Source: Klebsormidium nitens
Lineage: Eukaryota > Streptophyta > Klebsormidiophyceae > Klebsormidiales > Klebsormidiaceae
Direction of reading: 5' to 3'
NCBI GenBank assembly: GCA_000708835.1
Contig: DF237511.1
Coordinates: 1-58,209 of the forward strand
DNA length: 58,209 nucleotides
In this document: positions 1 to 12,617 of the stretch, one piece after another
Layout of the letters: each line of letters starts with the position of its first letter
Numbering within the stretch: the first letter of the stretch is position 1
The notes under the pieces: model-generated
Seen by the model: only the letters and a program-made list of their open reading frames with translations
Databases searched by the model: none
Told to the model about the DNA's origin: nothing
Position numbers and translations under genes: made by a program

Positions 1-9
1 ATTTTATAG

Positions 10-119
10 GTCAGGAGAACCAACAGAGGGTTGCTAGCTTTGTTAGAGAGGCGTTTAGGACTCGAGGCTACATTCAGACCTTGTCTCATGAGCCACCCAT
101 GGCTCCTACGGGACTATAA
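10..119 (+). CDS. Probable last exon of an upstream gene (partial)
   Basis: A splice-acceptor-like TTTTATAG at the window edge is followed by an open frame (2 nt, then 35 codons) ending in TAA at 117-119. The peptide contains QQRVASFVREAF and ends in HEPPMAPTGL. An AATAAA-like stretch follows directly. I do not recognise the family. It could be the 3' exon of a + strand gene that starts outside the window; the alternative is chance readthrough in an intergenic stretch. The 119-327 interval holds only the presumed intergenic or promoter region before the glycosylase gene. Confidence 0.4.
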
Positions 120-327
120 AATAAATTGATTGATTGACTCGAAACACTGGGCAGAAACCGTCCGCGTCCGAAATTTCGAAAGGAGTTCGCAAGTTTTGTA
201 CGTTTTGCGCCAGTGGCATGGCCTGGGCCCTGCAGGCAGATTGCAGGCTCCCCATGCCAATGCCAATGGCAATGGAGCTAGGTCAACGTAAAACCTGAAG
301 TTGTTAGAGCCGCTCCTTGACGGCAGC

Positions 328-3300
328 ATGGCTCTGGTGCCAGCAGTGAGGAATCTTGCAGGTGTTGGAACAGATTCTCACCTTCCAAAAGCTTTGACCA
401 GACCCTACGTTGGCCCATTTCCAGATTTCCCAAGGCCTTCTGCTGATGAGTGCAGAGGTGTGAAGGCCGCACTGGAAGCATTGCATGGACCTGTTGAAAG
501 AATAAAAGACGCACGGACAGATCCAAGCATTAAGCAAGTGCAAGCTCCACAGACGCTGAAAGTAGAAGGAGAAGAAATCCAGCACCTAGTCAGTGGCAGC
601 GGTGTCAGTAAGGACCAGCTACAAGACGGGCTGAAAATGCTGACACATGGGAATCAAGAACATGGCTGTCCTAAAAGAGTCAAGGAGGAGGCTGATGACG
701 CTTCACATGCAGAAGATGCCGGACGTCTAGCAATGGACAATCTTGATAGTGGTCTGAGGACGCCGGAAGTCAAGTCAAGCAAACGGCTAAAGGTCTCGCT
801 TTCGGTCCCTGCAGTTCTTGGCTCAAGCAATGCTGGTATAAAGAGGGAAGCTGAGAACTTTGATTTTGAGAGTGGGGCTTCACCACCTTTTGAATTGAAT
901 AATGAGCACATCAAGATCAGTGCGCAGCCAGTCAAGGAGCTTAGACCATCTGCTGCGAGAAGCCATGGCCTTCGAGAAGCCAAGGAAGAACCGGCAGATT
1001 ATACGGCAGGTCTCAATGTTGCCGCAAGCCTTCCATTATACGCCCCGAATAGTAATCAAGCTCCGCAGCGTCTTCTTAGGAGTCAAACAAAGGCTAGTCA
1101 GAAGGAAAGCATCAAAGAGGAAACTCCCTCAAAGGTTTCTACTGACATTGACCAGCGAAAGCCGGCAGGATCTCGGAAGCGAAACTTTCAAAACGTCCAA
1201 GAGGAGCCTCTTCAAACAGTGGCGCCAGTGACGCCACAACCTCAGGTCCTCAACGGAAGAGGGTCCGCGTCACAACCGGCCGTCAAAATGGAATTGTCTC
1301 TCGCTAAACAGACTTCATCATCGTTCCCCCAAGCCTCCAAGTTGCCTCTAACCCAGACGTCAGCATCACTTCAAATAACTCAAGCACAACCGCCAGGAGA
1401 AACTGCTGGTCATTCATCGGTGCTCGACTCCCTGGTACGAACGATCCTGTCGCAAAACACGACAGACACGAACTCAAAACGGGCATTCGCCTCGCTGAAG
1501 CAGGCATTTCCCACCTGGGAGGATGTGAGGGCAGCGGGGCCGGGGCCATTGGCTGCATCTATCAAATCAGGGGGGCTTGCGGAGGTGAGCAAGAAGCAGC
1601 TTTTACTTATGACCTTGTTCTCTTTGTCTTGATCGGTAGAAGACGGACTTTCGAATAAAGATTGATAGAAGCTTTGTTTTGCCATGTTGGCGTACTCTCC
1701 CAATAGAACCTTCTTGAGTTGTAGATGCTTTTCGACCTGGGCAGAAGGTTTGAACCAGGGGTATGATGTCGTTTTTGGCTGGGCCTATTGTTTCTGGTCG
1801 ACGTCGACCCTGACGACCAGATTCCAAGAATTGAGTGAAGTGCCTGGTGAAAAGAAGGAGAGCATCGACAACGATCCGCTTCTCCTATACTGCTTGTCAC
1901 TCGTATCGCTTGTTGAACCATTTCGTGGATTGTAAATTATCAGAATACACAATTGACAGTGACAACAATCTCCCTTATTCTGTTCCGCATTTTCAGATTC
2001 TGGAACATCCTGGCTCACTCCCTAGTCCAGCCAAGAATCCCTCACAGTTCGCGTTTTGTTCCCCTTCCTCAATTTCTCCCTGGACCAATCAACAGGTAAA
2101 ACGCCCTTTCGACTTTGGATTGTCACGCTTTCGATTCTGCTTTTCGCATCTTTTGCAGATCAAAGCACGCCGGATTCTGGACATTTTAGAGCATCTGGCG
2201 TCGAAGTACGGGGCGCTCGAGCTGGAGCACCTGCGGTCGATGAGCGACGAGCAGGTCAAGGCGGAGCTGAGCCAATTCAAGGGGGTCGGGCCCAAAACGG
2301 TATGCCGATTTGCCATGTTTATTTCTGAAGGATTTTTGAGGTGCCGCTCTAGGAGTATGCCACCATGGCAGAGTCCGACTCTTTAGCAACAAATGTTCGT
2401 GAAGTAGTGAAGACGCCTCCACGATCTCCGAGCCTTCACGGTTTGATTTCGATAACAAGAGAGATAGAGTGCTGAGACCTGATCTACATCCATCAAACCC
2501 TTGGTAATCGTTCAGAAGGCTTAGAACCGCACTGGTACGAGCAAGTATTCCGAACAAGGATTGAAGTACATCCTTTTTGGCGATCAAGGTTCGGACGCAA
2601 GAACGGTATGCTGGTCGTGATCTTCGCTAATGTAATATCGTAAGCAAGAACAACGTTCAGTCTTCTGGCGGGGAAAATTGCTTCCTTTCCATGTCTCCAT
2701 GGTTCTTTAGTTGAGGACAACCCGGCCCTGGAACAGTGTTGCCTTTGCCCTGCTTATCCTGTGTGGATGCCGAGACCTGTGCTTCGACTCCGGTCACTTA
2801 GCCACTACCCTGCACTACTTTGAAGAACACCTTTGGATTGCGTCGGGCTGACCGTCTGGCATTTTATTGTCTGAATGCGACCCGAGGACCTCTCACGAAG
2901 TTAGGAGCAGAGAATCTGGGCTGTAATCTACTTCCCCGATTAAGTTCGTTTCCAGACGGATTTGCAGGTAGCTTGCGTCCTCATGTTCTGCCTCGACCGT
3001 AACGAGTTCCCAGTCGACACCCACGTAAGTCGCGTCTCTCTGAGCTTCATCTCTTGTCTCGAAGTTTTGCATCCAGTTTGGCGGTGCGAGTGAGACGTGG
3101 TGTAATTCTGTAAGTTACCTTGCTCCATCGTTGATTGCGTCTGGACGGTCTGGCACCGGCATCGGACGATGTAATATGCGTTGTCTGGTTCTGTCTTATG
3201 TCAATGGACGCCTACGCGTTCTGTCGATGGACGCCCCTGCCCTTGTCACCCATTCAGGCTTTTCACCCCAAAAAGCACTCAATCTCTCATTGACGAGACT

Positions 3301-3574
3301 CCAGAAGAGCAAATCAGCCTTTTGCTGCAACTAGGTATGGCGCATCTCCAAGCGGCTGGGCTGGGTCCCCCAGACGGCGGACCGGGAGGCGACGTACCTG
3401 CACCTGAACCAGCGGGTGCCCGATGACGTTAAGTACGATCTGCACTGCTTGTTAGTTGGCCACGGGAAGAAGTGCCCGGGGTGCGCCAAGGGGGGCCGGC
3501 CCCAGAAGGCCCCCGACGGGCCGTGTCCCCTGACGCCCTGGATTAGAGGGGCAGGTAAAGGGGACAAGAAGTGA
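328..3574 (+). CDS. HhH-GPD base-excision DNA glycosylase (endonuclease III-like, At3g47830 type)
   Basis: Four exons join in phase 0: 328-1584, 2159-2299, 2968-3024 and 3335-3574, giving about 564 residues. The ATG at 328 is used because the same frame extends upstream only to a TTG. The first about 360 residues are low-complexity, rich in K, E, S and P, and probably disordered. The glycosylase fold starts near LDSLVRTILSQNTTDTNS, continues with GGLAE/IKARRILDIL across the first junction, the helix-hairpin-helix FKGVGPKT, then VACVLMFCLDRNEFPVDTH, which carries the catalytic-Asp loop (VDTH), and RLGWVPQTADREATY. A C-terminal HGKKCPGC...CPL cysteine set resembles the Fe-S loop region of plant homologues. 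Family knowledge: these bifunctional enzymes excise damaged bases and cleave the abasic site in nucleus or plastid. The long N-terminal tail is unusual compared with short plant homologues. The 668-nt second intron contains nothing I recognise. The gene is convergent with the downstream kinase gene. Confidence 0.9.
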
Positions 3575-4866
3575 TAGGCAAGATTGTTCGTTGGTTGAGT
3601 TGCAAAAGCTCTGGTCCCAATTGGACGGGATCGTGGGCTGCATAAATAGCACGCGCTCGCCTTTGTAGTTAGCGTCGGAAGGATACTTTTGATTATTTTG
3701 CGACCTCAATATAACAAGTGTAGCTCAGGTCGGCGTTGTAGTACTGTCGATGCATGGGACGTGCTGAATATCCTGGGAAAGCTTCGCTATTTGTGATTGT
3801 CCATGTCCGTTTCAAACAGTCGCAGCTGGATCATTGCTTGGTATGCACCGGCCCCAATCAATGATGATCAACGTTCAGCTTATGAATCGCACGTGATCAG
3901 CTGTATGCATCAGTGTAGCGCGCGAAATCACGTGTCGCTTGCATGACTGCAATAAACTTTAACGCGTATGATCACCGATGACATACATGCAGATAAGTCT
4001 AATATGTTACGATTGCTGAGTGCATAACCGTAGTAGGGACATGTGCATGCATGATTCACAGGGTGACGGGCACTGATGTTCGGAGTAAGAAATGATTCCA
4101 ACTGAGTAAAGAAGAGGGCAGCTCGCACACGTAACCATGCATGCCTCGAACGATCGGTGAAGGACTAGGATATACTCTGGATTTGCCATCAGCCTAGCTA
4201 GGCAAATCAGCCTTTTGCATATTGAGAATGTGTAGCTTAGCCTAGATTTACAAACGACTTTCGCCAGCAAATGGTTTTCTCACCGAATCGATCTCCTATA
4301 CGTTTCAATCGTTATCATTTTATCAGCAAGTTTCCAGAAGCTACGCGTCTTTTTAACGCCCACCTGTGCGAACCGCCACTAGGGCCACTCAGCGGGCCTG
4401 CCGCCTGCCTCTCAAACCTCAGCGCGCAGTGCCTCAGTCAGCCGTCCTATCGCCCATCGACCCACTTAGCTCGTCGCACTTTTCTAATGAGTCAACCCGG
4501 CCAATTTCAGCGCACCTCCGTTGGTTCGATCGTAGGATTTGGTACTTCGCCCTGACCGTTGCTAGCCGCAGTCACACGAACTTAAATTTCCATTGTTCCT
4601 GACAACTTCTCTATAAGGGGTCTACCCAGCCTAATACGCGTCCGCAAGCCGACTATCAGGGCTGCTCCGACAGCTTGTCAGTTCGATTGAGCAAACGTGC
4701 ATCTATTAGCAACGTGCAACTACTTTGACTGTGCCTTCTTCACTGATCTTGATGTGGCGTGAGTTTCCCGTTGTACTTCTTCCGCTAATCCGAATCTAGG
4801 AGCTCGTCAAGGCGTCAATTCGCAGGCCTGTACAGTAGCTGTTCGTTTTGCAAAGGATCACGCTCC
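3575..4866. other. Intergenic region between convergent genes
   Basis: This stretch separates the glycosylase stop codon from the kinase stop codon. It should hold both 3' UTRs and polyadenylation signals. Short ORFs here show no recognisable domains and look like chance frames. I see no tRNA, repeat array or transposon terminus. Confidence 0.6.
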
Positions 4867-7800
4867 GGTTACGTGCTGATATTGCTCCCCTTTGGCGTGA
4901 CCCGACTCATCAGCCCCGACCGGCCTTTGGGCGACGCCAGCTCCTTCTGACTCTTACTCCGCGAAAACGCGTTCTTCATCACCCCCTTGAGCGAGCTCAT
5001 GTAATGGGGGGTCCGCGCCCCCTCGCCATCCACCCCCCCGGCCTTGGGGCTCCCCGGCTGGCTCCCAGTCCCCTCCCAACTTTCCCCAAAAACCTTACCT
5101 CCCCCTAGAGGATCGCCCACAACCGCCCGCAGCGCCGCCTTTTTCGTCAGCCCGGAGAGATCGTTCGTCGAATGGCTCGCGGCCAGCATGTCGCCCGCAA
5201 GCGCGCGGTTCTTGGGCGCGCGCTTTGCGCGCGCGCCGTCCTCCGCGGTCGGTGACGAGACGATGGGCTCGGTGTTGACGAGACCGTCGCCCTTGGCGGC
5301 GACCGAGCCCTGCCGGCTGCGCACCGGGGAGTGGCTGTAGCTCCGCCGGTGGGAGCGGACCCTGCGGGCGGAACGGCGGACCAGGATTGGCGGGGAGCAT
5401 CGGCATGTCATATGCGAAAAGCACGAGTGGCAGCAGCCTTCTTACCTCCGCGTTTGCTACTCTCAAAAAGGTGTCGGAACTGTGTCACGTCTTTCGATTG
5501 TGGTGGTTTCACGTAATAGGGACGAGCATCGCTAGTAGCTAGAACGGTGGTCTAACTTCGACCCCTTGAGCGCCTTCTTTGATATAAAAACTTTCCATTC
5601 AGTCTTTTGAAAAAGCCGTCGTTCGCATTTGGAACCGTCCAACGTCGATAACAATTGAGAAGAGAAGTGAGATCCACGCTTCCGAATCTTCACAGTGTTC
5701 TTCAAGTATATCTCGTATGCATATAGACAAGTGGGTCTCGGATCCAATTCAATCATTCGCAGTCTGCAATAGTTTATCTTTCTAGGTTGGGTTACGGATC
5801 AAAATTAGTTCTCACCCATGGGTTAGGATCCAGGGGTGATGCAGCAGCTGCACAACGCCCGGCCGCTTGTGCGGGTTCCGCGTGAGGGCGGTCAGGATGA
5901 ACGAGGCGGCTTCCGTTGACAGGTACGACGGAATCACGACGTCACCCTTCCGGATGAGGGCGTACGTCTCCTTGCGGGAGTCCGACTGGAAGGGCGGCCT
6001 GGACAGAATCGAAGGAGGAAAAACCAAGGTCACCGTTGAAACGCGTTCATTTTGAATTTTTTTTTGCAAGGTTTGAGATGTGGTTAAAAGGTTGTGAGTA
6101 CCACATACGGTTACCAGGCGCGAAGAATACCCTCAATATCGAAAGCAACATCGACACGTGTCTAAGAAGGGAACGTGAAGGAGCAGAAGCCGACGGGCGC
6201 TCTTCTCAGGCGCTCGTTTCCGATGCGAACAGAAAGACCATATGTCGTTTCTGAATGCAGGTGCACAGACTGTACTTCAACCTCGCAATCGACTCGAGAG
6301 CGTACCTATCATGCTGTACCATGGCCGCGAGGGTTCTTGGTACAACCATGGTACCGGGCGGCCACGGTACAGAGCAATGAAACTGAGCAGAGGATCGGGC
6401 AGCCTGGGTACTTGGTACAGAGTACCGGGCAGCCCGTGTAACAGTTAGAAAAGTACCGGGCCGCCTGTGTACCGATTACAGAACCGGGCAGCCCGTGTAC
6501 CGCTTACAGATTACCAGGCAGACTGTGTACCGGTTACAGAGGACCGGGCAGCCTGTGTACTCACCTTCCGGTGAGCAGCTCGTATGCGAGGATCCCGACC
6601 GCCCAGGCGTCGACGGCCGTGTCGTAGTTGCCCTTCTCCCGGTCGCGGTGCTCGTCGTCCACGTTGATGATCTCGGGGGCCATGTAATCTGCAGCCGCGG
6701 AAAGGAAAGGCTCAAACAGAAAATACTAGGCGCCGAAACTCTATCCACGCCTTTCGCGTTTGGCCGTTGGCCCATGCAAGCAGCGGTGCGGTTCAACGGC
6801 AGCTTTGAAGTGCTCAATGGCTATGCGAGTGGGGATAATCGTCCAGGGAGTAAGAGCTGGGCTCCTTAAGTTACGGGCGGGCAAAGTTCGGCTTTATGAG
6901 AGTCAATCTCGGCTTACGAATCTTTCATTGTGCCGGGACTGAATCGTAAAAGCTGACGGTAAGCTACGAAAGTAGTGGTTTCTTCTTCTTTCAAAACTTA
7001 TCCGTTGAATGACATGCTGTTCAAAATTCCAACAGCTCAGATTTATGCCAGGACGCGCGCGCGCGCTCACCAGTAGTGCCCAGTCGCGTACAGGGCCTCT
7101 GCTCGTTGAGGTTGATGGCGAATCCAAAATCGGCCAGCTTGATCAGCTTGTTGGGGAACACCAAAATGTTCTCCGGCTTGATATCTCTGCACGATCCACA
7201 TTGGGCTGTCAATCATATGCCGTAGTAAGGGAACTTTTCAAAATCTTGGTCGCGGCAAGCAAAACTATCACTGATAATGATTCACAAAGGAAGATGTGAG
7301 ATACTGTAGTCGGGAACATCCTTCGTCTGGCACCTACTGAGCGCAACGGCGATTGCAAAATGTGGACGCTTCATTTCCGCCTTTTGTGTATCGTTTCCTT
7401 AGCCCCCTAGGAAGATTACATCTCACGTGCCCACACTTTCCCTGCTTTCGCAGCGCGAGCACGAAGATCCATCAGAATAATCAACCGCAGAGACTAACCG
7501 AGCCCCTGAATTTAAGTCGTTGGATTCTCAGGCGCTGAGACGAAGGAATAATATAAAAGCGCGCACCTGTGGATGAACCCCTGCTTGTGCACGTACCGCA
7601 GCGCGACTACGAGTCTCATTTTAATTCTTAATATCAACCACAAAGTCTCACCGACGTAACTGAAAGAACAGCAATATCAAATTCTCGTGGCAAATGAAGG
7701 AATATAGACTGATTGCGCACCTGTGGATGATCCCCTGCTTGTGCATGTACCGCAGCGCGAGCATGAGCGGCTGCACGACCTCCTTCACCGCGCGCTCCTC

Positions 7801-10800
7801 CGTGAGCGGCCCCTTGCTCTTCCGCCGGTCCTCAAACACGTCCCCTAACGGCGCCCACTCCTGCGAAACGAAGACGGACTTGAATCTAAGCGGCTGAGAT
7901 TTACGACAGTAAGCCGAAGGAAGCATGGTCGATTGGATTGAGTTGCCTGCTTCCATGGATTCATCAGTAACACTTGGATGGATCGAGATTATTGAAAATA
8001 TTGGGATGGCTGCTGAAATGAAGGCTTCTGCAGGTGTTGCAACCACTCAATGAGGGCAACTTTGCCAATCAATTATCACTCTAAAGAAGGTTTCAGGTCC
8101 ATGTTCACCTGTTCTGAAATTGTCACGCTTTGAAGTGACACATCTGACCACCCCTTATAATGCGTAACCTCTTTTCCGACGCGTGACGCTCCCAGTAAGT
8201 TTGAATGGTGACGTCTTCCTCCAGATCGGTAACGATTTTCTCGTTTCTTGGCTTACCAGCACGAGGCAGATGTTGCCGTCTTTGTCTTCGAAGTGGCCGT
8301 AGATCTCGGAGATGTACTTGTGATGGACGCGCCCGTGCAGCCGGATCTCTCGCCGCACCTGGGGGCCAGAAAAGAGCGACACGGTCAGCGGCTGCTGACG
8401 CGTTCTTGTCGCCTCAACGTCCCGAGTGTTAGAAGCGTCGAAGCTCGTCCATGTCCAAAGCCGTGACGGGAAGGAGTGGGACGTCCGCAAGTGCTCAGCA
8501 CGGACATCGCGTTGGCGGTCCGTCTGAGCGGCACAACTTAAGACGCCTAGAGATTGCTCCAAGAGAGTCTAACGCCGCAAGCAGATGGCAGCGCAGTTTT
8601 CATTGAGATCGTTTTCAAGGCTTCCTGCTCCGGGTTGCGTCTCTGTAGGAGGTGTCTCGGCAAGAGCACAGATGCAGCGTAATGAAGGACAAGTGGCAGG
8701 CGGTACGTACCTGGTTCTCAACATAGCTGTCCATCTTCTTCTGGTGGTACATCTTGAGGGCAACCGGAAATTGCGTCGCCCGCACTTCAGCCTGTAAAAA
8801 AGAGCTCCGAATCTTGATCATACTGAGACTGTGATTATGCGCTGGAATCGGACAGCTATGCTCTTAGCCTTTGATAGTCGTCTACACTCTTACGGAGTTC
8901 GCGCTTTTGTACAAGGCGAGGGACGCAGCCGCTACCTTTTGCATCCGGACCTGCAGAAGTCTCAAGATTTTGAAAACAGGGCCCTCATTTTCTTGCGGCG
9001 CCACAAAGTCGAGTCACTTTGCTCAGAGGAAGACACGAACGAAGGGGGCTCGGTTTGTACGTCGTCTATGGTCCAAGAGAGCAAAGAGCGCGGAGCAAGA
9101 AGAAGGTACAATGGAGTGGTGGAGAGCCAGAAAGCTCCTGGCGCGCTACAAACAGATCCGGAAGACAGAAGAGCTTGGGAAAGTTGGACGGCCAGCCAAA
9201 AGCCGCTCGCAGCGCGCGCGCGCACCTGGTAGACGGTGGAGTAGCGCCCGACGCCGACCTCCCGCCGCACTTTGAAGTCGCTCCACGTCCACTCCCGGTC
9301 GGCGGGCAGCCCGTGCGCCGCCGTGGAGGCCCTGTCCGCGCCGGAGTCGTCGCTCTCGCGGGAGCTGCGGGTGGACCGCCGCGCGTCGCGGGGCTCGCGC
9401 GGGGCCTTTGCCGCGTGCTTCGAGTCCTGTATTAGGAGGGGGGTGTGGTTGGATCAGTCGGTACCGCGAAAACGGAAATCTTTGCTAAAGGGAAGCCAAC
9501 TGACTTGTAGGATGTCGAGGTTGGAAAATTCCGCTCGAAAAGAAACTTTTGGTCAGAAATGACCTGTGTGCTCGAAGCCAGGTCGCCGATCAAGAGGAGG
9601 TCTGTGCTCAGATCCTGAGATTCACCTCTCACGTGGTCCGCTTATTGATCACGTCACCAAGAGCATCTTTTCTGCTCTTCTTATAAAGCATTCTCAACAA
9701 AGCTTGCAGCCCTTAGACCCAGCCGTTACATCTCTCTCCCTGCGTTTTCTTATCGTCAAGCGCTCCTGTTTGCAACAGCTTACGCGCATTTCTTCCGGCC
9801 GACGCACCTTCGCTTCCTGGCTGACGTCAGCCCCGTCCGGGCCACTTCTCGATTGTCCGGCCGCGGGCTGGACGTCCGCATCCTCTTGTGGCGCCTTCTC
9901 CCTCCCCGCCTTCTTGGGGGTCGCCGCCGCCAGTAATTTGACCCCCCCGGGGCCCTGCTCGAGCGGCCGCCAGGGACTGCTGTTCGCGGGTTTGCTCTTG
10001 ACCACCTCCGTAACTGTCTCCCCGTTGACGTCATTTTCGTGCGAGCTTTCCCCGTGGCCCGCTTTCTTGGCCACCCCGACCTTGCGCGAGAGCATGGTCA
10101 GCGAATCGACGCCCGAGAGAGGCTTCGAACTGTCGCCGTCGATCGCCTGCATCACGTGGTCCTTGCGAGCCGGCCGCTTATCCCCCGAGACGCGCTGCCC
10201 GCTTATGTGCCCCCCCAGATCCTCCGGACGCACGACCTCGTCCGAGATGCGCAGATTCGGAGGCTCCGGCGCGACCTTAGCACGTGCCTTGTAGCTCGAG
10301 ACACGTGTCAGCGTCGGAAGCGTCAGCCCGGTGCTGAAGCTGCTCGGCGCGTCGCCAGCCGCCGGCTTATGCGCCCCGTACGATAGCTTGTCCGCGACGA
10401 ACGGCGAGAGCGGCTTGTCCTTGGGCGACCCCGCCGCCGCCTTCGGCCGCGTCGGCGACCCCAGCCCTTTGCTGATGTCACCTTTGGGGGACGTCTCGTA
10501 GGCCTTCGGCGCGGGGGGGTCCTGGTCCGCGGTCGCGTCGGGGATTGCGATCGACAGCCCCAGCTTCTTGATACTGCCGTGACGTATCAGGGGATCCCCC
10601 TCGTGGATCGCCTCCCGCTTGAAAACCGTCACCCCGAGGGGGTTTGAAGTGTCGCTGTCGCGCCCCCCCGAACTGAGCCCCATTCCCAGGGGGCTGCCCA
10701 TCAGGGGCGCGTGCCTGCTCCCGACCCCTCCGGGAGAGAAACTGAAGTCGTGGCTCGCGCTAGAACTGTCTTTTGGACTGTCCATGTGGCGTTCCCTCCC

Positions 10801-11220
10801 CTTCGCAATCTTCGGCGTCCCGAGGGGGGAGTCGGTTCCCAACAACCCGTCGTAGCTCAGCCTGAGGCTCCCGGTTTGGATCCGCCCGGGGGGGTGCTCC
10901 ACCGGGCTCCCGAACCCCCCATTGCTGCGCGACTCCGCTGCAATCAGTGACTCCTTCAGCAGGTTCCGGCCGGAAAGGGGGGAATCCCAGCTCGCAGACA
11001 GGGCGGAACCTTCTTTCCGAAGCCGGCGGGGGCTGCCCATGCCTGGGGAAGTGACGGTCGAGCTTTGGGATTCGGACGCTGAGTCGTCGGACGCTCCCGG
11101 GGAATCCATCGGACTTGGCTGCGCTTTGACGCTTTCCAGGGGGTTCAGGCTGCGGCCGCGCGGGCTCAGAGAACTAGACAGAGGGCTGCCCTCTTCGCTG
11201 CTCCCCCCGCCAATCAGTGC
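4867..11220 (-). CDS. Ser/Thr protein kinase, Aurora-like, with long disordered tails
   Basis: Minus-strand exons that join in phase: 11220-9784, 9426-9226, 8791-8711, 8358-8257, 7860-7721, 7186-7071, 6688-6565, 5998-5816 and 5531-5446, then a tail exon ending at 4867-4869 (TAA). The exact junction into the tail exon is unresolved. The first 479 residues are Ser/Pro-rich with many SP motifs, probably disordered and phospho-regulated. The kinase domain has the glycine loop EVGVGRYSTVYQ, the beta-3 Lys in VALKM, HRDIKPEN (its R codon split by an intron), DFGFA, DYMAPEI in the activation segment, and a C-lobe ending LLHHPWIL. An SP-rich tail of about 150 residues follows. Family knowledge suggests a mitotic or cytoskeletal kinase of the Aurora/PLK neighbourhood, but assignment within that group is uncertain. 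The frame at 11220 follows a good acceptor (TCGAACGCAG), so coding exons may lie further upstream; otherwise ATG 11109 is the start. Confidence 0.82.
6330..6562. repeat. Degenerate minisatellite in a kinase intron, abutting the splice donor
   Basis: About six imperfect units of roughly 30 bp sharing the core ACCGGGCAGCCTGTGTACCG and separated by TTACAGA-like spacers run up to within a few bases of the kinase donor at 6564 (minus strand). Unit length and sequence vary slightly. The tract lies wholly in the intron between the exons ending at 6565 and starting at 5998. Confidence 0.75.
7563..7612 (-). repeat. Ghost copy of a kinase exon end
   Basis: About 50 bp (the end of the exon encoding the YMHKQGIIHR region plus its splice donor, at 7714-7765) is repeated here at roughly 90 percent identity, about 155 bp further along the gene, inside the following intron. 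It has no acceptor of its own that I can see and is probably non-coding. Confidence 0.7.
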
Positions 11221-12480
11221 CTGCGTTCGAGGGCATCCAAGTCAAGGTTCTGGTGAAGGTTTCCGTGATGCAGTCTTAAGCAGAGACAAATCGCAAAGGT
11301 ACTCGACGCCAAATGTGGCAGAACGGACCCGGCTTTTCGATGATTGTGGACGTTGATAACGTTTCTCTGCTGGTGACCTTTGTGGAGGGATTTGTGAGCA
11401 GCGAAAATCTGAGCAATTATCCCGTTTTAGAGAATTCCCAACTGACTTTCACTCAGGCAGACTTGCACAGTGTATGTCCTCGTAAACAAAAGCTACCAAG
11501 GACTAGAGCGCAATGCCCCATGCGTGGGCGACTTTTATACAAATGGAACGGGAATCAAGTTACTCCTTGAGAACATCCTCTAGTTGCAACGATGGTGAAA
11601 CGTCTTCCCCAGGCGTTGGCAAGAGAGTCCGAATGCGCCCATTGCTGCTCATTGACCGATGCCATGCACTGAACATAGCAGCTTGAGGTATACACTTTGG
11701 CTCCCGAGCGGGCTGCGCAGAGGCATCGCTTACGGTGTTAATGTCGCTCCTTCCGCTGAAGAAAGCAGCATTGGAGTCCGCCAACCCGTTGCTCTTGTGG
11801 ATGCCATCTGCCAATGAAAGCGGGAGAGCTTCACAGGCAAATCTATAAACCAAAAGCCTGGGGAGCCCATCAGGTTATGTATTTTTGCCGTGGTTGCTGG
11901 TGTTCTGTTGGTCCGCATGTATTCGATGGTTGCTCAGAAACCGTAAGTACCACATCTGACTGGGTTTCATTTGTGTTGAATTGTCCATCTTGCAAGTGAT
12001 TGATAGTGTTAGGTCAGCAAACTTTACCCAAACCAGGGGGCCACGTGCTTGCTTGATGTTGCTGCTTGAACTGTTGGGGGAATGACCTGGAGGTCCGAGT
12101 AAGAACCCCTTGAAAATTGTGTATCGTCTTTGCAAGATTGGAGGGCTTTCTTCCGGGTCCTTCTCCACTTTCCAGAAGCCAAACGTTCCACCTTGCATTT
12201 AACAGGACGGGTTACTGGCTTTGCCCAGGGAGAGTCCTACCATAGGAGTGCAGTCCTCCCCTGCAATCATACTAAAGGCACTAGGCGAACCCTGTTAGCG
12301 TCTCTAATGTCTGACACCTTCAAAAAGCACCTTCAGCAACAAGCGGCATATTCCGGTCACCTTTTTGGGCCAAGACGTTTTCACCATGACGGCATTCCTA
12401 GAAACGGCCCCAGATGATAGAGCTTTATACTTTTTGGTTCCACCACAAGAAGAATCTTAAAGCAACGACGCTGCTGACCT

Positions 12481-12617
12481 GGCGCCATGCCGCTCCCCCC
12501 CACTTCTGCCCCCAGAACGTCACCCCCCGCCCACAGCCCTTTTGACGCTCTTGGCGACCCGCTGGCCGAACCGTCGTCACGTGGCGCTAAGTGGGGCAGT
12601 CTCAAAGGGCCCAGATC
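12481..12617 (-). CDS. Candidate first coding exon of the kinase gene
   Basis: A minus-strand ATG at 12617 opens a G/S/P-rich frame (MDLGPLRLPHLAPRDDGSAS...) whose composition resembles the kinase N-terminal exon, with a possible donor CCAG/GTCAGC at its end. The phase does not join directly to the exon starting at 11220, so an intermediate exon would be needed in 11221-12480. I found no convincing one there. It could equally be an unrelated frame. Confidence 0.3.

Noticed and set aside
10039-10386. Plus-strand ORFs opposite the kinase N-terminal exon
   Set aside because: They are shadows of the long GC-rich minus-strand coding exon, whose frame joins in phase to the kinase domain.
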